The position numbers and the translations under genes are program-made. From Flavobacterium sp. IB48 (GTDB taxonomy: Bacteria > Bacteroidota > Bacteroidia > Flavobacteriales > Flavobacteriaceae), in NCBI RefSeq assembly GCF_016405855.1, contig NZ_JAEFCA010000001.1, positions 1,028,107-1,092,106 of the forward strand: 64,000 nucleotides of DNA, in the 5' to 3' direction. Numbering within the stretch: the first letter of the stretch is position 1; every line of letters starts with the position of its first letter. The notes below the pieces were generated by a model that was not told the origin of the DNA, did no database searches, and was given only the letters and a program-made list of their open reading frames with translations. Positions 9,073 through 17,688 of the stretch are shown here, in pieces.

Positions 9073-10752
9073 TTATTTTATATTGAAAATCTGCTCTAAA
9101 ATTTTAATCGTAATTAAATAAGTAGGTTTTACACCAGTTGTTCCCAATCCGCCTGAAGCCAAAGTGCTTCCTGTTTCAAGAGGATTATCTGATGCATAAT
9201 AGGCGTAACGAACTTTTATATCGTGCGGAACGCTTTTTCTAATTTTTGATGCTGACTGAATCGCTTTTTGGTAATAAGAACCTTCCATTTCTAGACCGAT
9301 TACACCCCAAGTCGATTCGTGGAAAAACTTCAATAAATCTCTGTTTTGCAATGACGTTCCTAAAACAGTAACCATTGCTCCTTCGTAAATATCAATGTCA
9401 TTTCCTTCGAACATAGAACCTGTTAGTTCATTTTCGAAGAAATAGTTATCGGCCGTTCCTTCGTTAATATGAGCAGAAGGAATCATGATATCTCCTTTTC
9501 CACCTTCTAGAATTCCTGCTTTACCCATAATAGAAACCGATTTTACATTTAGTAAAGTTTCTTTTTTATATGGTTTTAAGAGCTCATCAATAGTTTCATA
9601 AGCCTGCTCACCAAAAGCATAATCCATTACAATGATTACCGGTTTGTCTTCGCCTACATTTGCATGTGAAAATGCTGTTTTTGACCAGTCAATTTTTGCT
9701 GTATCAAAAATCTGAACATCGATATTCGTTCCTGAACAATCTGGCAACGAGATCATTCCATTTTTTAAAGCCAAATCTTCTACTTGAGCTCTAATTTCTT
9801 TTGAACCAGAACTACTTAATTCTTCGTAAATAAAGAAATCTGTTTTTCCTTTATATTTTGTTTTCAGCAAAGGTGTTGCAAAGATCGAATTCATTACACT
9901 ATGCATATTGGCACTAATTACGTGAATTGGTCTTTTCAACAAATCGTTTGCTTTTAAAACTTCTTTAATATTTGTTGCCCAGATTTCTCCATGAATATGA
10001 TGACCAAGACGCTCACGTAAAACTGGACTAAAAGTAATTGTACGTTTATTGTTTTCAACAATTTCTTCGATTGCTAATTTTCCTAACCAATAAATTACGT
10101 GCAAGAAACGATCTGGTGCAGTTTCTGAACCAAAAGCATCATAGATATCCAAAACTTCCTCAAAAGTTCTAGCCAAAATATTTGCAACATGCGAAATGGC
10201 TTTTTCTTTCTCAATCTGTGTTAGCTTTTTAGTTTGCATAACAGCTTGCTCCAGTTTCTGCCAATCGCGAGAAACCTCTCCACCATCATCGATTAAAACT
10301 CTATTTTTAATTTTATGAGATTCAATAAAAATGAAAGTCAAATGTGTTAGAATATCATAAATGTCAGAACGTCCACGTGTGATTTCTACATTCATTTGTT
10401 CTTCGTCTATTCTGTAGCAATTTCTTCTTCTTTTTGGAGGAACAATCGGCTGAAAATGCGATTTAGAATATCCTTCGTCTGAAGTTAAATTAATAAAACG
10501 GCATTGCTCAATTCCAATTGGAAGACGCTCAATAACGTATAAAAGTCCGTTTAATTCTACTTTTTCTTCTGCAATATTCCCATAAATTTCTGGACGTAAC
10601 GCTAATAATGATTCTCTTAAACTATCACCAGAAACTCCCATTGGTTTGTAAAAACCACGGTTGAATAAATGGCGCATTGTAATGTACATTTTTTCTATCG
10701 CCGCAGAAGATTCCTGTGCTCTTGATCTTGATATATGTTTAGTTTCTTTCAT
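9073..10752 (-). CDS. Conserved Bacteroidetes protein with a nucleoside-phosphorylase-like C-terminal region
   Basis: A 559-residue soluble protein, possibly the family annotated DUF6909. The C-terminal ~200 residues contain GDIMIPSAHINEGTADNYFF, a segment with VIGLEMEGSYY, and YYASDNPLETGS. These recall the phosphate/ribose and purine sites of the PNP/UDP-phosphorylase fold, where an acidic residue in a MEG context binds ribose. The N-terminal half (about 1-250) resembles nothing I know. It lies 7 bp upstream of the Wzz-like gene and 138 bp downstream of the GH3 gene. No biochemical role is claimed; the phosphorylase/nucleosidase link is inference from motif shape. Confidence 0.6.
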   Translation of the reverse strand: MKETKHISRSRAQESSAAIEKMYITMRHLFNRGFYKPMGVSGDSLRESLLALRPEIYGNIAEEKVELNGLLYVIERLPIGIEQCRFINLTSDEGYSKSHFQPIVPPKRRRNCYRIDEEQMNVEITRGRSDIYDILTHLTFIFIESHKIKNRVLIDDGGEVSRDWQKLEQAVMQTKKLTQIEKEKAISHVANILARTFEEVLDIYDAFGSETAPDRFLHVIYWLGKLAIEEIVENNKRTITFSPVLRERLGHHIHGEIWATNIKEVLKANDLLKRPIHVISANMHSVMNSIFATPLLKTKYKGKTDFFIYEELSSSGSKEIRAQVEDLALKNGMISLPDCSGTNIDVQIFDTAKIDWSKTAFSHANVGEDKPVIIVMDYAFGEQAYETIDELLKPYKKETLLNVKSVSIMGKAGILEGGKGDIMIPSAHINEGTADNYFFENELTGSMFEGNDIDIYEGAMVTVLGTSLQNRDLLKFFHESTWGVIGLEMEGSYYQKAIQSASKIRKSVPHDIKVRYAYYASDNPLETGSTLASGGLGTTGVKPTYLITIKILEQIFNIK

Positions 10753-10890
10753 GCTTTTTTATTTTAAAAATCTTCTTCATTTTTTTTAAGAAGATACAAA
10801 TATTTCGATAAACGAAATTAGGAATTATATACAAAACTTTAATGAATTCCCATTTAACAAATTGTTAGATGACCTTTTTAAAAGCCGATT

Positions 10891-12375
10891 TTACTTCAAA
10901 TTATCTGCAATATCCCTATTATTTGATAATCTAGGTATTTTATTCTGTCCACCCAGTTTTCCTTGCGATTTCATATAATCTTGAAATCCGTTTTTAGAAA
11001 CTTTAGTGATCACTACTTTTCTTAAAACATTTCCGGTAATTAAATCGTCATAATAAATGTTTTGCTTTCGCATCGAGTTATCAATCTTTTCGGCAAAAAC
11101 TTCCATGTTTTCTGGCTCTTTTTCAAATTCTACAAACCATTCGTGGTAAGGTAATCCGCTAGCTGGCGTAATTTGTGGTGCTACGGTAAATTCGTTAATA
11201 ACAATATTGGTAGAATTTATAGCTTCTTTCATCGCATTTTCGACTTCATTAGCAATTACGTGTTCTCCAAAAGCCGAAATATAATGTTTAATACGTCCAG
11301 AAACTATAACTCTATACGGATCTAAAGAAGTAAATTGAATAGTATCTCCAATATTATAACGCCAAAGTCCTGCATTTGTCGAAATAATCAAAACATAGTT
11401 TACTCCTACCTCAACTTCGCCAATGGTGTATACTTTCGGGTTTTCGTTAAAGAATTCATCTGCTTTTATAAACTCATAGAAAATACCAGAATTTAAAAGT
11501 AATAACATTCCTTTTTCTTTCTGTGAATCTTGGTACGCAAAAAAACCTTCAGAAGCTGGAAACAATTCGATACTATCTACTTTCTTACCAATCATCTGCT
11601 CAAATTTGGCACGATATGGTTCGTAATTAACGCCTCCGTAAATAAACAGATTGAAATTTTTGAATATTTCACTAATCTTTTTACCGCCACTTTTTTGCTG
11701 CAAACGTTCAAAATACATCTGTACCCAAGACGGAATTCCAGAAATAACAGACATATCTTCTTGTATCGTTTCGTCTACAATGGCGTCTACTTTGGTTTCC
11801 CAATCTTCAATACAATTCGTTTCCCAAGATGGCATTCTGTTTTTCTGCAGATATTTTGGAACAAAATGCGCCACGATTCCAGAAAGTCTTCCAAACTTAA
11901 TTCCGTATTTCTCCGTTAGAATAGGACTTCCTTGCAAAAAGATCATTTTTCCGTCAACAAAATCGGCTTTTCCCGTTTCGTTAATATAATGAAGAATTGC
12001 ATTTCGAGCCGCTTCTATATGAAATGGCATAGATTCTTTAGTTAGCGGAATAAATTTTGCGCCAGAAGTTGTTCCAGAAGTTTTAGCAAAATATAATGGT
12101 TTTCCTTTCCAAAGAATATCAGCTTCTCCTTTTACAACCTTTTCGACATACTGTTTTAGATCTTCATAATCTCTAACTGGAACACGTTTCTGAAAATCTT
12201 CAAAAGTTTTTATCTCATTAAAATTATGATCTTTTCCAAATTCAGTATTTTGTGCAGTCTCAATCAAACTTTTAAAAACCTCATGTTGGGTTTGAATTGG
12301 CTTATTTGCCCATTTAAGAGTTTGTTTATATATTTTTCGGGCAAAAATTTTTGCCGCAATTGACTTAATTGACAT
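10891..12375 (-). CDS. GH3-family (auxin-responsive promoter-like) acyl-adenylate protein
   Basis: A 494-residue protein of the GH3 family. Visible motifs are FAKTSGTTSGAKFIPLT near residue 103 (P-loop-like adenylate site of the ANL superfamily), LFPASEGFFAYQD near residue 281 and YRVIVSGRIKHYISAFGEHV near residue 343. Plant GH3 enzymes conjugate amino acids to hormones; bacterial members probably activate a carboxylic acid with ATP, substrate unknown. It starts 11 bp after the stop of the preceding minus-strand gene, so the two form an operon. Length is usual for bacterial members. Confidence 0.9.
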   Translation of the reverse strand: MSIKSIAAKIFARKIYKQTLKWANKPIQTQHEVFKSLIETAQNTEFGKDHNFNEIKTFEDFQKRVPVRDYEDLKQYVEKVVKGEADILWKGKPLYFAKTSGTTSGAKFIPLTKESMPFHIEAARNAILHYINETGKADFVDGKMIFLQGSPILTEKYGIKFGRLSGIVAHFVPKYLQKNRMPSWETNCIEDWETKVDAIVDETIQEDMSVISGIPSWVQMYFERLQQKSGGKKISEIFKNFNLFIYGGVNYEPYRAKFEQMIGKKVDSIELFPASEGFFAYQDSQKEKGMLLLLNSGIFYEFIKADEFFNENPKVYTIGEVEVGVNYVLIISTNAGLWRYNIGDTIQFTSLDPYRVIVSGRIKHYISAFGEHVIANEVENAMKEAINSTNIVINEFTVAPQITPASGLPYHEWFVEFEKEPENMEVFAEKIDNSMRKQNIYYDDLITGNVLRKVVITKVSKNGFQDYMKSQGKLGGQNKIPRLSNNRDIADNLK

Positions 12376-12386
12376 TTTTAGTGGTA

Positions 12387-12893
12387 TTATTTTTTGTCAC
12401 TTTTCTTTTTGTCTTGAGATTTTGTCTTCGTTTCTTTTTCGGTTTCAGCGACATCTTCTCTTAGTTTTATTTCGGCCTCTGAGGCTTTCATATTTAAATC
12501 TGAAGCGTCTTCAACAGACTCTGTTAATATAGAATCTTTATTAAATTTTGAATATTCTAATTCTCCTTTTAAAACTTTCTGGATTCCTTTTATATAAATT
12601 TCATTGTGTTTTAAAGCCGTTTCTAAAGAATCTGATTTAATTGCCAGTCTCGTAGCATTTCGTTTCAATTCTGTAGAAGAATATCCCGGAATAAATTCGC
12701 GAAGCGGAGTAAATGCGATAATGAAAGTAGTAACCAAAATTAGAAATATTCCGCCTAAAGTAAACGTTACAAATACATTCATTAAAGTAAGCCTAAAAGA
12801 AAAGATCTCTTCAAAAGTGTCTTCATTTAAAATTACTAATCGGTTTTTAATGAACAGTTTTTTTCTAAAATTCTTTTTATTTTTCTTAGTCAT
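12387..12893 (-). CDS. Single-pass membrane protein resembling the N-terminal part of M23-type peptidases
   Basis: A 168-residue protein with a basic N-terminus, a conserved-looking stretch VILNEDTFEEIFSFRLT, one membrane helix (about residues 37-62), a coiled-coil-like periplasmic part and a Lys/Glu/Ser-rich tail. The arrangement resembles the anchor of flavobacterial M23 peptidoglycan peptidases, but no LytM domain follows, so it may be a regulatory or degenerate relative. It is divergent from tatA and forms an operon with the GH3 gene 11 bp downstream. Confidence 0.7.
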   Translation of the reverse strand: MTKKNKKNFRKKLFIKNRLVILNEDTFEEIFSFRLTLMNVFVTFTLGGIFLILVTTFIIAFTPLREFIPGYSSTELKRNATRLAIKSDSLETALKHNEIYIKGIQKVLKGELEYSKFNKDSILTESVEDASDLNMKASEAEIKLREDVAETEKETKTKSQDKKKSDKK

Positions 12894-12911
12894 TATCCTT
12901 CTTTATGCTAG

Positions 12912-12919
12912 CAAATATA
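12912..12919 (-). promoter_or_regulatory. -7 element TATATTTG
   Basis: TAnnTTTG match on the minus strand, 19 bp upstream of the ATG at 12893. It lies in the 215-bp divergent region shared with tatA. Confidence 0.5.
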
Positions 12920-13050
12920 GTAATTAATCATCATGATTTTTGGCCAAAAAATTTCATGAAGAGCTATAATCTACGATTTTATAAAATATTTAACGTAGTC
13001 TTATTGAAATATTTTAAACTAAAAATACTTCTATTTCGTATATTTCTATA

Positions 13051-13058
13051 TACCTTTG
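13051..13058 (+). promoter_or_regulatory. -7 element TACCTTTG for tatA
   Basis: TAnnTTTG match 50 bp upstream of the tatA ATG (13109), in the divergent intergenic region. Confidence 0.55.
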
Positions 13059-13108
13059 CGGGATAATTAATAAAAATCAATTTGCTTCGGCATTAAATAT
13101 AGTTAGTC

Positions 13109-13291
13109 ATGGGAAGATTAGGTCTTACAGAAATCCTTGTTATCGTAGGTATTGTGATATTACTTTTTGGAGGTAAAAAAATTCCAGAATTAATGAAAGG
13201 TTTAGGAAGTGGAATTAAGGAATTTAAAAACGCTGCTAAAGACGATCAACCTGCTGCTTCTAAAAAACAAGAAGAAGAAGAAACAAAATAA
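13109..13291 (+). CDS. tatA: Sec-independent translocase subunit TatA
   Basis: A 60-residue protein with the TatA/E layout: one N-terminal membrane helix ([20 protein letters not shown]), the FG-KK hinge at about residues 20-24, an amphipathic helix ([17 protein letters not shown]) and a short charged tail. Family knowledge: TatA oligomers form the pore of the twin-arginine pathway for folded proteins. It is a single-gene unit with its own -7 box and terminator. No tatC is near, which is common in this group. Confidence 0.95.
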   Translation: MGRLGLTEILVIVGIVILLFGGKKIPELMKGLGSGIKEFKNAAKDDQPAASKKQEEEETK

Positions 13292-13308
13292 GAAATTCGA
13301 AAAAATTA

Positions 13309-13341
13309 AAATCCCAAACTACAATGTAGTTTGGGATTTTT
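13309..13341 (+). terminator. Rho-independent terminator of tatA
   Basis: Long perfect stem (AATCCCAAACTAC with GTAGTTTGGGATT, loop AAT) followed by a T run, 17 bp after the tatA stop. Confidence 0.85.
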
Positions 13342-13376
13342 TTATGGCTCATAATGAACCTACTCAATAGTTTTGT

Positions 13377-13401
13377 GATTTCTCCCTTCGGTCGAAATGA
13401 C
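13377..13401. repeat. Solo copy of an intergenic palindromic repeat
   Basis: The sequence GATTTCTCC...GGTCGAAATGAC matches the arms of the hairpin repeat at 21378-21475 with small differences. This is a REP-like intergenic element between tatA and tex. Confidence 0.6.
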
Positions 13402-13449
13402 AAGATTACGCAAGTTTTTGGAATTTGGAATTTAAAAAAATTGGAATTT

Positions 13450-15573
13450 TTACAAAATCATCGTCAACTGAATTCTCTTTCTATCTTCATCAACCTCAGT
13501 CACTTTCACATCAACATGCTGGTGTAATTTTACCACTTCGTTTACATCACTCACGAAACCAGCTTTTAACTGTGAAATATGCACTAATCCACTTTCTTTA
13601 ATTCCGATGTCAACAAAACAGCCAAAGTTGGTGATGTTATTCACAATCCCTGGTAATATCATTCCTGTTTTCAAATCTTTGATTGATTTTACATTGGCAT
13701 CAAATTCAAAAACCTTAGCCGACTTTCTTGGATCCAATCCCGGCTTTTCAAGCTCTTTTATGATGTCTTTTAGCGTAAGTAAACCAATTTCAGGTGTTAC
13801 ATATTTTTCGGCCTTAATAAGCGCCGTTTTATCTTTGTTTGCAATTAAGTCATTTAAAGAAATATTCAAATCCTTCGCCATCTTTTCAACAACCGGATAA
13901 GCCTCTGGATGCACTGCTGAATTATCCAACGGATTTTTAGCATTTGTAATTCTAATAAACGCTGCTCCCTGCTGATAAGCTTTGTCTCCTAAACGAGGTA
14001 CTTTCTTAAGCTGCTTTCTATCTTCAAAAGGTCCGTTTTCAGAACGGTATTGTACAATGTTCTCTGCTAGCTTCTCCCCGATTCCACTCACATAACTTAA
14101 TAAATGCTTACTTGCAGTGTTGATGTTAATTCCAACCGAGTTTACGCAACGAATAACCGTATTATCTAATTCTTCTTTTAATTTTGTTTGGTCAACATCG
14201 TGCTGATACTGTCCTACTCCAATCGCTTTTGGATCAATTTTTACCAATTCGGCCAACGGATCTGAAAGTCGTCGCCCGATAGAAACCGAACCACGAACCG
14301 TTACGTCATAATTTGGAAATTCTTCTCTCGCAATTTTTGACGCAGAATATACAGATGCTCCTGCCTCAGAAACTACAAATACTTGAATTGGTTTATCAAA
14401 CGCAATTTTTTTGACGAAAAATTCTGTTTCGCGAGAAGCTGTTCCGTTTCCGATAGAAATGGCATCAATTTGATACGCATTTACCATCGAACGGATTTTC
14501 TTTATCGCCATTGATTCCTCATTTTGAGGCGCGTGCGGATAAATGGTTTCATTGTATAATAAATCTCCTTTTTCGTCCAGACAAACTACCTTACAACCGC
14601 TTCTAAATCCTGGATCGATCGCTAGAATTCGTTTTTCTCCCAACGGCGGAGCTAATAAAAGTTGTCCTAAATTGTTAGCAAAAACCTGAATAGAATTGGC
14701 ATCGGCTTTTGCTTTTGCTTCTTGTAACGTTTCGTTTCCAATTGCTGGATTCAATAAACGTTTGTAACTATCTTCAATCGCCAGCTGTAAATGCGCTGTC
14801 GTATTATTTTGTTTTTTAATGATGATTTCGTCAATTACATCGTAAGCATCGTCGATATCAACATCAATTTTCATTTTAATAAAACCTTCATTTTCTGCAC
14901 GAAGCATCGCTAATAAACGGTGTGCTGGTGCTTTTGTTAAAGGCTCTTCCCAATCAAAATATTGGTTGAATTTTTGTGCACCTTCTTCTTCAGCTTTCTT
15001 TTTAACCACTTTTGTAGCGATAGTTGCTTTTCGCTGAAATAATCTACGCAACTGTTTACGAACATAAATATTTTCGTTAATCCATTCTGCTACAATATCT
15101 CTTGCGCCTTGAATAGCTGCTTCTTCGTTAATAATATTTTCATTAATGTATTGTGTCGAAATAAAATCGATATCGGCATCACTTTCAGATATAATCAGTT
15201 TTGCTAAAGGTTCTAAACCAAATTCGCGCGCAACATCGGCTTTTGTTTTTTTCTTCTTTTTGTACGGAAGGTAGAAATCTTCTATTTCTTGTAAATCAAA
15301 ACTGTCTTCAATTTTTTTCTTCAATTCTGGCGTAAGTGCTTTTTGCTCTTCGATCGATTTTAAAACAGCTTCTTTACGTTTTATAAGCGTATCGTATTCT
15401 TTCTGCAATTTTGCAATATGCTCAATAACAGTTTCATCAAGGTTTCCGGTCGCATCTTTTCGGTAACGCGAAATAAACGGAATTGTACAGTCTTCCTCTA
15501 ATAATTTTACTGTGTTTTGAATACTAACTGCCGGTGCTTGAACAGACTTGGCAATAAATTGAATATTAGTCAT
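13450..15573 (-). CDS. tex: Tex-family RNA-binding transcription accessory protein
   Basis: A 707-residue protein with the full Tex layout: an N-terminal helical domain (1-~190), central helical region, YqgF/RNase H-like domain (about 315-445, with ILAIDPGFRSGCKVV), helix-hairpin-helix pair (about 480-560) and a C-terminal S1 domain (about 633-705, MILPGIVNNITNFGCFVDIG). Family knowledge: Tex binds nucleic acid and affects transcription and RNA processing. Length is a little under the 770 residues of proteobacterial members. It is transcribed alone on the minus strand, convergent with tatA. Confidence 0.93.
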   Translation of the reverse strand: MTNIQFIAKSVQAPAVSIQNTVKLLEEDCTIPFISRYRKDATGNLDETVIEHIAKLQKEYDTLIKRKEAVLKSIEEQKALTPELKKKIEDSFDLQEIEDFYLPYKKKKKTKADVAREFGLEPLAKLIISESDADIDFISTQYINENIINEEAAIQGARDIVAEWINENIYVRKQLRRLFQRKATIATKVVKKKAEEEGAQKFNQYFDWEEPLTKAPAHRLLAMLRAENEGFIKMKIDVDIDDAYDVIDEIIIKKQNNTTAHLQLAIEDSYKRLLNPAIGNETLQEAKAKADANSIQVFANNLGQLLLAPPLGEKRILAIDPGFRSGCKVVCLDEKGDLLYNETIYPHAPQNEESMAIKKIRSMVNAYQIDAISIGNGTASRETEFFVKKIAFDKPIQVFVVSEAGASVYSASKIAREEFPNYDVTVRGSVSIGRRLSDPLAELVKIDPKAIGVGQYQHDVDQTKLKEELDNTVIRCVNSVGININTASKHLLSYVSGIGEKLAENIVQYRSENGPFEDRKQLKKVPRLGDKAYQQGAAFIRITNAKNPLDNSAVHPEAYPVVEKMAKDLNISLNDLIANKDKTALIKAEKYVTPEIGLLTLKDIIKELEKPGLDPRKSAKVFEFDANVKSIKDLKTGMILPGIVNNITNFGCFVDIGIKESGLVHISQLKAGFVSDVNEVVKLHQHVDVKVTEVDEDRKRIQLTMIL

Positions 15574-15664
15574 ACTTTTAATGAAATGATTTTCTTACTT
15601 AAAAATGATATAATTTACTTGTTAAAGCATTTCTGCAAAATAGTAAATCATTCGGCTAAAATAA

Positions 15665-15672
15665 TATCTTTG
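15665..15672 (+). promoter_or_regulatory. -7 element TATCTTTG for the DUF1294 gene
   Basis: TAnnTTTG match 17 bp upstream of the ATG at 15690, implying a very short leader and fixing the start. Confidence 0.6.
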
Positions 15673-15689
15673 TTTCTAATTTTAAGCCA

Positions 15690-15959
15690 ATGGAAGTTTT
15701 ATTACTATATTTTTTATTTATAAATGTGCTCGTTTTTATTTTCGCTAGATATGACAAATCTCAAGCTCGAAAAAATAACCGACGTGTTCCTGAAAAAACC
15801 TTGTTTCTCATGGCTTTAACGGGTGGTTCACTAGGGTTATTAACAGCAATGTTATTATTTAAACATAAAACGAGTAAAACTTCTTTTATTGTAAAGTTTA
15901 CTGTGATTTTAGCAATCCAGTCAGCACTTATATATGCTATTTTGAATTATAAAAAGTAG
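15690..15959 (+). CDS. DUF1294 family small membrane protein
   Basis: An 89-residue protein with three hydrophobic segments. The segment FARYDKSQARKNNRRVPEKT, followed by LFLMALTGGSLGLLTAMLLFKHKTSK, is the DUF1294 signature (D-K-x-A/Q-A...R-R-x-P-E...GG-x-G...F-K-H-K-T). It is an integral inner-membrane protein of unknown function, transcribed alone from its own -7 box and divergent from tex. Confidence 0.85.
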   Translation: MEVLLLYFLFINVLVFIFARYDKSQARKNNRRVPEKTLFLMALTGGSLGLLTAMLLFKHKTSKTSFIVKFTVILAIQSALIYAILNYKK

Positions 15960-16032
15960 ATATTAACATTGTTGATAACTAAAAAAACAATGTTTTTATA
16001 GAAGTTAAATAATTGAATTATAAATACTTAAA

Positions 16033-16065
16033 TAAAAAACCGAGCAAATTAAAAATCGGCCCGGT
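16033..16065 (-). terminator. Terminator of rpiB
   Basis: Minus-strand hairpin ACCGGGC/GCTCGGT followed by a T run, about 45 bp beyond the rpiB stop. Confidence 0.6.
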
Positions 16066-16072
16066 GTGTTTA

Positions 16073-16101
16073 TGAATAGGTGCGAAGCACCGAATTTTTT
16101 T
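16073..16101 (+). terminator. Hairpin GGTGCGAAGCACC plus T run
   Basis: Perfect 5-bp stem with a GAA loop followed, after GAA, by ten T residues on the plus strand. It is about 115 bp after the DUF1294 gene and could end that transcript; it abuts the rpiB stop. Confidence 0.5.
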
Positions 16102-16110
16102 TTTGACTTT

Positions 16111-16542
16111 TTACGAACAAGCAATTTTATTTACTCTATTTTGGTGTCTTCCGCCTTCAAAAGCAGTATCAAGAAAAGTTTCAACGATTTCAACAGCTTG
16201 ATGAATAGATGTGAATCTCGCTGGAATACTAACAATATTTGCATCATTGTGTAAACGAGTTAAATATGCAATTTCTTTAGTCCAGCATAAACCAGCTCTT
16301 ACTTTCGGGTGTTTATTAACAGTCATTGCAATTCCGTTACCGCTTCCACAGATTACGATTCCAAAATCAGCTTTTCCTTCAGATACATCATTGGCAACTG
16401 GATGCCCAAAATCTGGATAATCTACTGAAGCATCAGTATCTGTTCCATAATTTGTTACCTCATATCCTCTAGCTTTAAGCATTTCAACAATTGCTTTTTT
16501 ATATTCTGGCCCTGCGTGGTCGTTTCCTATCGAAATTTTCAT
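16111..16542 (-). CDS. rpiB: Ribose-5-phosphate isomerase B
   Basis: A 143-residue RpiB/LacAB-type isomerase. Visible landmarks are GNDHAGPEYK at residues 6-15, the active-site region GIVICGSGNGIAMTVNKHP with Cys65, and the typical ARFTSIHQAVEIVETFLDTAFEGGRHQNRV near the C-terminus. It interconverts ribose-5-phosphate and ribulose-5-phosphate in the pentose phosphate pathway, in the cytoplasm. It has its own -7 box and terminator. Length is standard for the family. Confidence 0.95.
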   Translation of the reverse strand: MKISIGNDHAGPEYKKAIVEMLKARGYEVTNYGTDTDASVDYPDFGHPVANDVSEGKADFGIVICGSGNGIAMTVNKHPKVRAGLCWTKEIAYLTRLHNDANIVSIPARFTSIHQAVEIVETFLDTAFEGGRHQNRVNKIACS

Positions 16543-17344
16543 TTTTCTATACTATTTAGTTGTGTCATGCAAATTTACTTAATAAATGTATGTTTGCCAC
16601 GAATTGCACCAATTTTCACAAATTATTTTCTTTTTCAATACTATATAAACATTACAATATAAATTCGTGAACATTCGTTCAATTCATTGCAAAAACCCTT
16701 ATTTTGCAACTATCTTACTGTCAAAACCTTATAGGTTATTAACAATTTTGATAACTCTATAAGTATCTCAAAATCAATAAATAATATTCAGAATATTTGT
16801 TAAAATTTTGAGGTGTTAATAGGAGTTTGTAATTGCTTGATATTCAATTAACTTTAAGTTAACAGAAAATGTTAATAAGTTCGAAAAGAAAATTAGAAGT
16901 TTTTTTTGGTTGTTTAAGAAAAATGCTTAATCCAAAACGTGATTTAAATATGCAAGAAAAGTTTCGTGAATTTTTGGAAAAGTTATCAATATTAAAAATA
17001 CCATTTTCAACACAAATCAACATATCAACTTATCTACAAAATCAATTCAAATTTGGTTGTCAACCGTTGTTAATTAAAATGCAAAAAGTCTTAAAAATTA
17101 ATCATTTAACCAAAAATAACTATGTTGATAACTCAGAATAAATAAGTAAAACGAGATTTCAATGACTTCAAAAAAAAATTTATTCGACATATTAACACGC
17201 TATAATAACCATAAATTTTTTTTAAATTTTTAAAAATCTTTTTTGTTGTATTTAATATATGTTGAAAACTAAAAAAGTTGAAAAGGAAAAAAATTTTTTG
17301 ATGAATTGAATTTTACTCTGTTTTGAGTTTGTTTGAATTTTGTT
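16543..17344. other. AT-rich non-coding gap with DnaA-box-like 9-mers (possible replication origin)
   Basis: Eight hundred bases without a credible gene; a 90-codon frame at 16869-17141 is Lys/Asn-rich and unlike any family. The gap contains several 9-mers close to TTATCCACA or to the variant TTTTCAACA: 16983-16991, 17004-17012, 17030-17038 (TTATCTACA), 17123-17131 (TGTTGATAA), 17260-17268 (TGTTGAAAA) and 17276-17284. A decayed CACGAATT-type repeat occupies 16594-16675. Genes to the left run mostly on the minus strand, and rnr and the next genes run on the plus strand. An origin is an inference; A+T richness alone would create some matches. Confidence 0.3.
16570..16577 (-). promoter_or_regulatory. 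-7 element TAAATTTG for rpiB
   Basis: TAnnTTTG match on the minus strand, 28 bp upstream of the rpiB ATG. Confidence 0.5.
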
Positions 17345-17578
17345 TTAGACGATTTTGAGAGGATTGTTGAGATTGTCCAAGATTTGCTGAACTTCTTCGA
17401 AATCGTTTGGATGAACTTTGAGTTTGATTCCGCCAAGTGCCGTTGAGTATAATGGAACGACTGAGAGCGTCATTTCGTTTTCGAAAAAATAAGGAATTCC
17501 TTCTTGTTCCAGTAAGTGTTTGAGAACCACTGTTTCGTGCAGATAATTGAATACGGCAATCGTTTTAAAGCTTTCCAT
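17345..17578 (-). CDS. DUF2007 domain protein
   Basis: A 77-residue soluble protein matching the DUF2007 (putative signal-transducing protein) pattern: hydrophobic-strand start, H-E-x-x-x-L-K-x-x-L-E-x-E-G-I-P at about residues 14-30, and KLKVHPNDFEEVQQIL near the C-terminus. The ACT-like fold of this family often binds partner proteins; no function is known. It lies between the AT-rich gap and divergent rnr, with a 110-bp shared upstream region. Confidence 0.8.
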   Translation of the reverse strand: MESFKTIAVFNYLHETVVLKHLLEQEGIPYFFENEMTLSVVPLYSTALGGIKLKVHPNDFEEVQQILDNLNNPLKIV

Positions 17579-17688
17579 TTTAGGTCTTTTTGTAAATGTA
17601 CGAAAAGTTATATTTTTAATAATTCTATTTGCTAAAAAGTATTATCTGATATCTTATTTGTAATTTTAAGCCTTATTAGAAAAGATAT

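Noticed and set aside
16869..17141. 90-codon plus-strand frame in the rpiB-rnr gap
   Set aside because: Lys/Asn-rich composition from A+T-rich DNA, no ribosome site, no family resemblance; the gap is better read as non-coding.
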